Shown one piece after another: positions 58,248 to 64,000 of a DNA stretch of 64,000 nucleotides (position 1 is its first letter; every line of letters starts with the position of its first letter). Source of the stretch: Catonella massiliensis (lineage in GTDB: Bacteria > Bacillota > Clostridia > Lachnospirales > Lachnospiraceae); contig NZ_JAEPRJ010000001.1 in assembly GCF_016651435.1 (NCBI RefSeq), forward strand, positions 2,356,001-2,420,000, read 5' to 3'. A program made the position numbers and the translations under genes. The notes below the pieces were generated by a model. That model was not told where the DNA came from, did not search any database, and worked only from the letters and a program-made list of their open reading frames with translations.

Positions 58248-58464
58248 TTACCTGTATCCCCCTTCTCCTGACAAATTCTGATACATCTTCCAAAACTGCC
58301 CCATCACCTTCACAGTGAAAAAGTCCATATCCATCTTCAATATATCCTAATACTTCGGCTTTTTTAAATATATCAATAACTTTCTCAATTGATAATTTCC
58401 ATTCTTGTGCAGCCAGTCTAATCAATCTTGTTTGCATAAAAATAATCTCTGATTTTTTGCTCAT
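58240..58464 (-). CDS. DUF3791 protein, putative antitoxin/partner
   Basis: 74 residues, helical: FMQTRLIRLAAQEWKLSIEKVIDIFKKAEVLGYI then GLFHCEGDGAVLEDVSEFV, as in DUF3791. AAGGAG lies ten bases before the ATG; an extended -10 (TGTATAAT, 58513-58520) is 50 bases upstream. First gene of the module. Runs of TGATAAA in the leader may be regulatory. Confidence 0.8.
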   Translation of the reverse strand: MSKKSEIIFMQTRLIRLAAQEWKLSIEKVIDIFKKAEVLGYIEDGYGLFHCEGDGAVLEDVSEFVRRRGIQVNA

Positions 58465-58603
58465 TTATAAGATGCTCCTTAAAATCATTTATCAGTTTAT
58501 CATTTATAAGTTATTATACACTATTTATATTTTTTTCATATTATCTTTTTATTTCAAACTATAAATGCTTATCTTAAGTTTTATCATTTATCTTCCGATG
58601 CTT

Positions 58604-59068
58604 TTACTCTTCATCATCTAACTGCTTATCTATCTTTTCCTGTTTTTTCTTATTCAAGTAATACATGACTATCGATATTATAGAAAATATCGTTATCCAG
58701 CTCACTGAATAAACTATTGCAGTCATTTTTGAATCTGTAATTCCAATCCCAATATACTTTTTTAGATTATCATTTAGTATAATAGATATTACCCCTGCAA
58801 TAATGAGGTTTTTAGTATATCTGTTGGTGCCGTCATTTGGATTAATTGACCATATATTGATGCCTTTTAAATAATTGGCAATAATCATATAGAGCCCGCT
58901 TCCAATTAAAATAATCAATTCAGACGCATACATTTCAAAGCCTGCATCCATAAAGACCATTTTAATCACAATAGATGTCACCAGAGCATAAATAATATAT
59001 GTATAGCCTCTGCTCTGTATCCTTCTTCTTTCAGATAAAATGCGCTCATCATTAATATTATTATTCAT
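58604..59068 (-). CDS. Membrane protein, DUF6773-like, partner of XRE regulator
   Basis: 154 residues. Start 59068 is preferred (GGGAGGGG just upstream); longer frame to 59107 lacks a ribosome site. Four to five helices (YIIYALVTSIVIKMVFM, ELIILIGSGLYMIIANYL, LIIAGVISIILN, IVYSVSWITIFSIISIVMYYL) and a charged end. The arrangement of small XRE regulator plus this membrane protein is common in Firmicutes. The first codons overlap the regulator end by eight bases. Confidence 0.75.
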   Translation of the reverse strand: MNNNINDERILSERRRIQSRGYTYIIYALVTSIVIKMVFMDAGFEMYASELIILIGSGLYMIIANYLKGINIWSINPNDGTNRYTKNLIIAGVISIILNDNLKKYIGIGITDSKMTAIVYSVSWITIFSIISIVMYYLNKKKQEKIDKQLDDEE

Positions 59069-59264
59069 TTTGCCCCTCCCAAAATAATTCGTCAAGTGTT
59101 TTGCCAAGCACCTTGCAAATGGCTATGCATAGATTCAATGTCGGATTATAGTCTCCTGCCTCAATAAGCCCTATTGTCTGCCTTGTGACACCAACCGACT
59201 TTGCCAGGTCTTCCTGTTTCATATCATTTTCGATTCGTGCAATCTTCATTCTTTTATTCTTCAT
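59061..59264 (-). CDS. Small XRE/Cro-type transcriptional regulator
   Basis: 67 residues, almost only a helix-turn-helix: KQEDLAKSVGVTRQTIGLIEAGDYNPTLNLCIAICKVLGKTLDELFW. Same group as YozG/YgzD-like regulators that control an adjacent membrane protein. GAGGTGAGT precedes the ATG; promoter at 59286-59314. Confidence 0.92.
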   Translation of the reverse strand: MKNKRMKIARIENDMKQEDLAKSVGVTRQTIGLIEAGDYNPTLNLCIAICKVLGKTLDELFWEGQNE

Positions 59265-59285
59265 ATACTCACCTCTATATTACAT

Positions 59286-59314
59286 AATATAATATATTAT
59301 TGCCATAATGTCAA
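59286..59314 (-). promoter_or_regulatory. Sigma-A promoter of the XRE/DUF6773 pair
   Basis: Minus strand TTGACA (59309-59314), 17-base spacer, TATATT (59286-59291); AATATATTATATT around the -10 is symmetric and may be the operator. Confidence 0.75.
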
Positions 59315-59414
59315 GTATATATTGCATTTTATTTTTGAGCTGTTTAGCTTTAAGACGTATGCCTTGGCACGAAACGGACAGCTGCCAAATTTAGCCAAAA
59401 CTTCTTCTCCATGT

Positions 59415-59458
59415 AAAAAGCTGAACATACCGTAAGTGTGGCGGTTATTCAGCTTTTT
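59415..59458 (-). terminator. Terminator after the DUF5808 gene
   Basis: 11-bp stem AAAAAGCTGAA/TTCAGCTTTTT (59415-59425, 59448-59458). T runs on both strands, so it may stop transcription from either side. Confidence 0.8.
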
Positions 59459-59495
59459 TATTAATCAATATGGTTCATTTCAAAGGAATTAGAGT

Positions 59496-60833
59496 CTACT
59501 TAAGGGATTTCCTTATCTCCTCAAATTTCCCCTTAACATCCCCTCTAAAACTAAATACAAATATCTTTCCATTTTTGTCGGTTATCCTTATAAATGGCTT
59601 ACTTTCAGGTCTGAGCAGGAGTACGAGATTCTCATTACCATCTCTAAAATCTCCCTTTAATAAGTCGTCAAATGAAGTTCCATTCACCCTTACCATGTCA
59701 TCCGAAAGCTCATCTATTAGCTCAACATTCTTGATATCAGAGAGTTTGATGCGGTAGTTGGTAATGCCTTGGCTAGCCTCTACTTCATCCTTTGTTACCT
59801 CTATCTTAATAGGCTGTTTGTAATATACATTCATTGCAGGACCTGTAAAAGGCAACGCCAATAATAGAATTAGAAAGAACAGTGTAATTACCTTGCCTGA
59901 GGTACGGGCTAAGTTAAGAGTAGTATTCATGCCCACTCTCTCATTTACGATGAGCCTGCTGTCATTGGGGTTGTAGTAAATCATGCCTCCAATCCACTTA
60001 TCATCCTCATCTACTATAGCTCCTACACCACTTCCCCTTGTAAGCCTCTCCTGCATCTTCCTAAGCTTAACCTCAATGGCCACAGCTTCCACACAAATTA
60101 CCGCTGTGACAAGGAATATGAGTGTCAAAGCTAAAGCCGGATGACTTATAAATAATAGTCCCGAAAAGCTAAGTGGTATAGTCATCCAGGATGCGACTAT
60201 CCATATCTTAGACCAGTTATAATGCCTTATCTGAGTCAGCACTCTTGTCAAATCCCTCTCTTCATTTACTCTTTCTGAGCGGTTCCTGTAAAAATAGCGG
60301 TATGAAAACCAAAATACAAGTACCGATGCCGCTGAGGTTATATAAAGGACATAAAAAGTTCTATCCCAAATAAGAGGCAGGAGGCTTACAATGCAAGGGA
60401 TGATGAAAAGCAAAGGTGATATCTCCTTGAAATTAGGTATGTTTTCCATATCTATCTCAACTTTTTCTCCTGAGTGCTGCACCCAGCCCCTTCTCTTTTT
60501 AATCGCTTTTAAGTCTTTGTTGCAAAGGTAAAATGGTATGGCATATATGAATATGGTTACATCTGTCCACACAAGGTAATAGGTAAGCAGTATCCAAAAT
60601 TTGGATACAAACACCCCTGGAACTACTGCAAGCAATAAAACTATCGTAATCATTTTAATCTGCTTTTTATATCTATTAAGCCTTGCAATGACCTCTGCAT
60701 CCTGTTTGCCCTCTTCTATAAAGGTTACGCCAACAGCAATGTTTTTCTTGAACTTTGCATTATTGGTCATTATATATCCTAAAAACGGTGCAAGCCAAAA
60801 TATACTTGCCCACATAAGTATGTTAAATAACAT
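59496..60833 (-). CDS. DUF5808-domain membrane protein
   Basis: 445 residues. Helices at about 1-22, 58-105, 135-185 and 215-250; a DUF5808 segment (about 285-320; WIGGMIYYNPNDSRLIVNER) ; two more helices near 325-345; and a PH-like end domain (YRIKLSDIKNVELIDELSDD). A homologue type regularly found with YtrA-like GntR regulators in Firmicutes. Its start shares a base with the regulator stop. Role unknown, possibly envelope stress. Confidence 0.82.
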   Translation of the reverse strand: MLFNILMWASIFWLAPFLGYIMTNNAKFKKNIAVGVTFIEEGKQDAEVIARLNRYKKQIKMITIVLLLAVVPGVFVSKFWILLTYYLVWTDVTIFIYAIPFYLCNKDLKAIKKRRGWVQHSGEKVEIDMENIPNFKEISPLLFIIPCIVSLLPLIWDRTFYVLYITSAASVLVFWFSYRYFYRNRSERVNEERDLTRVLTQIRHYNWSKIWIVASWMTIPLSFSGLLFISHPALALTLIFLVTAVICVEAVAIEVKLRKMQERLTRGSGVGAIVDEDDKWIGGMIYYNPNDSRLIVNERVGMNTTLNLARTSGKVITLFFLILLLALPFTGPAMNVYYKQPIKIEVTKDEVEASQGITNYRIKLSDIKNVELIDELSDDMVRVNGTSFDDLLKGDFRDGNENLVLLLRPESKPFIRITDKNGKIFVFSFRGDVKGKFEEIRKSLK

Positions 60834-61201
60834 TACAATCCCTCCTTATAGTATTCTGTACAAAGGGTAAGCACTTCATTAAGAGACAGCCCAGAAAGCT
60901 GGAGCTCTGAAATGATTACTCTTAATTCTTTAAGCTTTTTCTCTCCCACAGGGTCGGTCTTAATCTTGTTACTTATAAGCGTTCCCTTCCTCCTGTCAGT
61001 TACTATATAGCCTTCATTGTTTAGCAGTTGATAAGCCTTGCTTACAGTCATCATGTTGATACCGCTTTCATCTGCAAGAGCTCTGATTGTAGGAAGCTTT
61101 TCACCGGGAGTAAGCCTCCCCTCAGCTATCCCTACAACGATTTGGTCTCTTAGCTGCTGATAAATGGGGGTTTTACTTTCAAAATCAAATATTAGCCTCA
61201 T
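60833..61201 (-). CDS. GntR family regulator, YtrA subfamily
   Basis: 122 residues: winged helix TPIYQQLRDQIVVGIAEGRL, PTIRALADESGINMMTVSKAYQLLNNEGYIV, plus the short helical C-terminus of the YtrA group (no ligand domain). Expected to repress its own operon; a palindrome lies 20 bases upstream of its start. GGAGGAGAA precedes the ATG. Confidence 0.93.
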   Translation of the reverse strand: MRLIFDFESKTPIYQQLRDQIVVGIAEGRLTPGEKLPTIRALADESGINMMTVSKAYQLLNNEGYIVTDRRKGTLISNKIKTDPVGEKKLKELRVIISELQLSGLSLNEVLTLCTEYYKEGL

Positions 61202-61220
61202 TTCTCCTCCTTTCGACCTT

Positions 61221-61278
61221 ATTCACTAGTGAATTATATGTCTTAATTGTATTATAGTACATAATGCAAAAATGTCAA
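61221..61278 (-). promoter_or_regulatory. Promoter and palindromic GntR operator
   Basis: Minus strand TTGACA (61273-61278), 16-base spacer, TATAAT (61251-61256). A perfect 14-bp palindrome ATTCACTAGTGAAT (61221-61234) sits just after the start point, as in YtrA-type autorepression. Confidence 0.82.
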
Positions 61279-61291
61279 GAAGAAAATTGGA

Positions 61292-62212
61292 CTAGATTAA
61301 GCCCAATTTCTTCAACATTTTTATTCCCTCTTCATCAGTGTACTTGTATTCAAGCAGGTTCTTAGCGTCATTCTCACTGATTAAACCATCGTTAGACGCC
61401 ATTTTGCTTCTATACTCTGATAGGCTGCAGCCCAGTCTTTTCCTGATAATCCCTGAGAGATATTTTGCATCTGAAAATCCTCCCGCAATGGCTATCTCAG
61501 TCTGCGAAAGCCTTGTATTAAGTATCATGGTCATTGCCTTTTCAAAGCGAAGATTGTTCAGATAATCTTGAAAAGAAATGCCGTAGTAATCCTTGAATAA
61601 ATGTGAAATATGAGTAGTTGTAAGCTGCTCCATCTCCGCTATTTCAGCAAGTCTGACAGGCTCGGTGTAATGGTCATTTATATAGGCGGTTATTCTTTTC
61701 ATTCTTTGTATCCGCTTTTCCCTGATTGAATGGTTATGTTCATCCATAATGCAAAAATCAAATTCCTTCGTAAGTCCGCAAAGAAAACCGCTTACAAACG
61801 AAACCAGTTCCATTTCAAAAAGTGGCTTGGCCTCAAGATAGCAGAGTGCTATTTCCAGCATTTTTTCTTTTATTAGCTTTGCATCATTTGAAAATGGCTT
61901 ATTTGCGAAGGTCATACTTGAAAAATAAGGAAAGTAATCTCTGCAAAAATGCCTTGAAACCTGCAAAAACAGTCCAAGCACAGCTCCCTCAGCAGCCTGT
62001 ATTTCGTGAGGCTCGTAGGGATTTATAAGTACGAGCGAACCTTTTCTTAGCTCTATAGAGCCTGTTTGAAGAGATAGCCTACCCTCTCCGTCAAGTACAA
62101 AAAGGAGTTCAAATGCATTATGCGTGTGATAATTTCTATATTTTATTTCATTTAAAAATACCTTTATATGGTGCAAACGACTGTATCTGACAAATTCGTA
62201 TTCCTGACTCAT
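61292..62212 (-). CDS. AraC family regulator with cupin sensor
   Basis: 306 residues. N-terminal cupin (about 12-90; NYHTHNAFELLFVLDGEG, INPYEPHEI) for ligand sensing, and C-terminal double helix-turn-helix (VRLAEIAEMEQLTTTHISHLFKDYYGISFQDYLN, SQTEIAIAGGFSDAKYLSGIIRKRLGCSLSEY in separate helices). ATG 62212 is preferred (GAGGAG seven bases upstream) over 62227. Divergent from dps. Target unknown; such regulators often control sugar uptake. Confidence 0.9.
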   Translation of the reverse strand: MSQEYEFVRYSRLHHIKVFLNEIKYRNYHTHNAFELLFVLDGEGRLSLQTGSIELRKGSLVLINPYEPHEIQAAEGAVLGLFLQVSRHFCRDYFPYFSSMTFANKPFSNDAKLIKEKMLEIALCYLEAKPLFEMELVSFVSGFLCGLTKEFDFCIMDEHNHSIREKRIQRMKRITAYINDHYTEPVRLAEIAEMEQLTTTHISHLFKDYYGISFQDYLNNLRFEKAMTMILNTRLSQTEIAIAGGFSDAKYLSGIIRKRLGCSLSEYRSKMASNDGLISENDAKNLLEYKYTDEEGIKMLKKLGLI

Positions 62213-62419
62213 TAAATGTCTCCTCATTTTTACATATGACTAAACTCTATAGTTATTGTGGTTTTCAATAATTTTTAATACCTTTGATATGTGACTTCTA
62301 AATCTTTGTTTCATGCGAACCTTACAAAGATTAAGTATACCACAAAATCGCATGATTATCATTTTAATTTTAATACGATAGGTCTATAAAATATGAGTCA
62401 AAAATTTTGCACAAATTAT

Positions 62420-62434
62420 TGATAATAATTATTA
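62420..62434. promoter_or_regulatory. Fur/PerR-like box upstream of dps
   Basis: TGATAATAATTATTA differs in one base from the 7-1-7 Fur pattern TGATAATnATTATCA and is close to PerR boxes. It lies about 100 bases before the dps start. The remaining 300-bp intergenic stretch shows nothing else firm. Confidence 0.55.
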
Positions 62435-62536
62435 TTATTTTTTGCTATTTTTAAATCGTCATCAGTCTTTAAATAATATTACGACTGTGTTAGCATGAAG
62501 CAGTAAACAATAACAAATCGAAGGGAGAGTTTTATT

Positions 62537-62968
62537 ATGGAAAGAACAATGAATATTTACTTATCAAACCTTGTACATTTTTATCACAAATTACAGAGTT
62601 ATCATTGGTATGTGCAGGGAAAGACTTTCTTTCAGTCACACGCTAAACTTGAGGAGTATTATAATTTTGTTAACGGACAGATAGATGAGCTTGCAGAGCT
62701 TATGCTTATGGATGGGAAAAAGCCTGTTTCTACAATGAAGGGCTTTGCTGAGTTAGCTACAATCAAAGATCCTGCCGGAGATTTCGTTCAGGATATGCAC
62801 GCTGTATTTAGCGATGTTCTCGCTGACTTTGAGACACTTCACGCAAGTGCCAGACTTCTCAAGGAGAAGGCTGATGATGAAAACGATACGCTTGTAAGCG
62901 CAAAGATGGATGGCTTCCTTGAGGACTACGCAAAGATTCTTTGGATGTTAAGAAGTACTTTAGCATAA
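62537..62968 (+). CDS. dps: Dps-family ferritin-like DNA/iron protection protein
   Basis: 143 residues. Dps/miniferritin four-helix bundle with the inter-subunit ferroxidase pattern: YHKLQSYHWYVQGKTFFQSH and EYYNFVNGQIDELAELML (His, Asp, Glu ligands). Forms a 12-mer that oxidises and stores iron with H2O2 and protects DNA. The N-terminus is short, lacking the Lys-rich DNA-binding tail. GGGAGAG precedes the ATG; a Fur/PerR-like box lies upstream, fitting peroxide or iron control in an anaerobe. Confidence 0.93.
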   Translation: MERTMNIYLSNLVHFYHKLQSYHWYVQGKTFFQSHAKLEEYYNFVNGQIDELAELMLMDGKKPVSTMKGFAELATIKDPAGDFVQDMHAVFSDVLADFETLHASARLLKEKADDENDTLVSAKMDGFLEDYAKILWMLRSTLA

Positions 62969-62983
62969 TATCAGAGTAACAAG

Positions 62984-63014
62984 CTCATGGGGCTAAAAAG
63001 GCTCCATGAGTTTT
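62984..63014 (+). terminator. Terminator of dps
   Basis: 10-bp stem CTCATGGGGC/GCTCCATGAG (62984-62993, 63001-63010, one G-U) followed by TTTTCTTTT. Confidence 0.85.
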
Positions 63015-63017
63015 CTT

Positions 63018-63434
63018 TTATCTGTTTAACCTCTTACTTATCAACTTATTTATAAATACAAGTACGATAACAATGATAATAAAACTAAGCCAAATAAATA
63101 CATGATAGTAGCTATTTTCAAGAACTCGTATCTTATCAACATTCGTTTCAGTGGCTATCTTTGCCTTAGATAGCTTTAGGATATATTCTCCCAAAACCTG
63201 CCCCAAAAGTATACCAATTATATTTCCAATTGCTATTGCATATGAATATAAGTACTTGCCAAATATTGTAAGTATAATCATTACAACCCATATATGGGCA
63301 AAGTTATTGTGTATGAGCCAACCAAAAAAGTACCGGTCTCTAAGCACAAAGGATATGGAGTATGTTATTCCAAAAATAATCAATTGAATAATTAAAGGTT
63401 TCAATCTTTTAAGCATAATCTCTTTCATATACAT
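63018..63434 (-). CDS. Small membrane protein, four helices
   Basis: 138 residues, four transmembrane helices (LIIQLIIFGITYSISFVL, FAHIWVVMIILTIFGKYLY, IAIGNIIGILLGQVLGEYIL, VFIWLSFIIIVIVLVFINKLI). Family not recognised. A G-rich site (GGGGGGG) is just upstream, and M1 or M3 could be the start. Gene lies about 80 bases downstream of the DUF3791 gene on the same strand, where the DUF3990 gene would sit in the first module. Confidence 0.65.
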   Translation of the reverse strand: MYMKEIMLKRLKPLIIQLIIFGITYSISFVLRDRYFFGWLIHNNFAHIWVVMIILTIFGKYLYSYAIAIGNIIGILLGQVLGEYILKLSKAKIATETNVDKIRVLENSYYHVFIWLSFIIIVIVLVFINKLISKRLNR

Positions 63435-63515
63435 AGCCCCCCCCTTTCACTCTGTTACCAACCACTCGCTGTAAATTGTAGGAATATTGGTTCACCTGTC
63501 TGTTTAAAATATTAT

Positions 63516-63722
63516 TTAAGCTTCCTTTACACTGTCTATATAGTCATCAATGTCTTGTATGATGCATATGTCTCCCGTTGTGTGTAGGGATTCAAAATAT
63601 TTTGTTATATAATCATAAACCCTGTACTTTTCAAAGAGTTTAGCTACTTCTTGACCTGACAGTGCTTTGGAATGACGGTACCTTTCCACACAATAAACTA
63701 GAAATTTAGCTTCTTTGCTCAT
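63516..63722 (-). CDS. DUF3791 protein (second module)
   Basis: 68 residues, a clear DUF3791 member: FLVYCVERYRHSKALSGQEV, LFEKYRVYDYITKYFESLHT, IIQDIDDYI. It follows the 79-residue partner gene by one base. No DUF3990 gene follows, so it is an orphan antitoxin-like protein or part of a different arrangement. Confidence 0.85.
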   Translation of the reverse strand: MSKEAKFLVYCVERYRHSKALSGQEVAKLFEKYRVYDYITKYFESLHTTGDICIIQDIDDYIDSVKEA

Positions 63723-63723
63723 T

Positions 63724-63963
63724 TTATGCCTCCTCCGGATAAGAATATGAGCCTGTCAGTAATTCATCCTGATACATAGTATATAAGGTCATTGGCCCAT
63801 AGTGCCATAGCTTTGACTTCTCATCAGACAACTCTTCATAAAGTTTTGACTTGTAGAAAATATGAATTATCTCGTTTTCCTCCAAATTGCTATTCTTAGC
63901 TATTTGTTCAATTATAGGTGGAACAATAAGTGTCAACATGGCGCTAAATTGATCTTCATTCAT
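63724..63963 (-). CDS. 79-residue partner protein (second module)
   Basis: Paralogue of the protein at 57454-57693: helical first half with LTLIVPPIIEQIAKNSNLEE, closing SKLWHYGPMTLYTMYQDELL. AAAGGAG lies about eight bases before the ATG. In this copy it comes before the DUF3791 gene, whereas in the first module it comes last. Confidence 0.75.
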   Translation of the reverse strand: MNEDQFSAMLTLIVPPIIEQIAKNSNLEENEIIHIFYKSKLYEELSDEKSKLWHYGPMTLYTMYQDELLTGSYSYPEEA

Positions 63964-64000
63964 ACAAGCTCCTTTCCTTCAAAGCTTAAGTATTCTAAAG

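Overview
The window reads as chromosome of an AT-rich, Gram-positive anaerobe of the Clostridia, most likely a member of the Lachnospiraceae. The grounds are a group B-type [FeFe] hydrogenase, Gram-positive signal peptides and lipoproteins, strong GGAGG ribosome sites with frequent TTG starts, sigma-A promoters, and families common there (DUF3791/DUF3990, DUF5808, BspA-type surface proteins). The genus cannot be fixed from sequence alone. I saw no rRNA, tRNA, CRISPR array or intact prophage. Most genes lie on the minus strand.

Layout. 0-3 kb: M42 aminopeptidase (cut by the window edge), then a lipoprotein/GNAT-like/Rrf2 operon. 3.2-9.6 kb: a tightly packed run of Nudix, DinB, Maf, GreA, serine hydrolase and [FeFe] hydrogenase. 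9.6-10.1 and 19.3-19.8 kb: copies of a dispersed palindromic repeat family. 10.1-14.9 kb: rsmG, then an accessory block with a ParE/Phd toxin-antitoxin pair, an AraC/GyrI regulator, an AAA ATPase-TOPRIM pair that looks like a split OLD/PARIS-type defence module, and a Fic protein. 14.9-23.2 kb: ABC exporter, WG-repeat protein, a deleted AAA/DUF4143 relic, TPR protein, DUF4304-like protein and MATE pump. 23.4-26.5 kb: a TetR regulator with a rifampin-phosphotransferase-like enzyme. 26.6-33.3 kb: an FtsX/ABC operon with two membrane partners, an IS256-type transposase relic, small membrane proteins and a lipoprotein, linked by repeated intergenic segments. 33.5-35.0 kb: an AbiE type IV toxin-antitoxin pair.

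35.2-44.8 kb: three very large secreted proteins (subtilase, SDS22-type LRR protein, BspA-type LRR protein) in one operon behind one promoter and a leader hairpin. 45.2-49.1 kb: an SMI1/TPR/DUF4375 protein, and an ArsP-like permease with a COG0523 GTPase and a mini-thioredoxin. 49.4-52.1 kb: a DUF4838 protein, and DUF4230 with a 41-residue membrane microprotein. 52.2-56.3 kb: an OmpR/histidine kinase pair controlling two PepSY-domain proteins; the same 20-bp box sits at the same distance from the -10 in front of the regulator and of the second PepSY gene.

56.3-64 kb: a flippase-like membrane protein, a DUF3791/DUF3990 ADP-ribosyltransferase-like module, an XRE/DUF6773 pair, GntR/DUF5808, AraC, Dps, and at the right edge a second, partial DUF3791 module lacking the enzyme gene. 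The most interesting points are the compensatory palindromic repeats, the ATPase-TOPRIM pair, the PepSY regulon box and the two DUF3791 modules.
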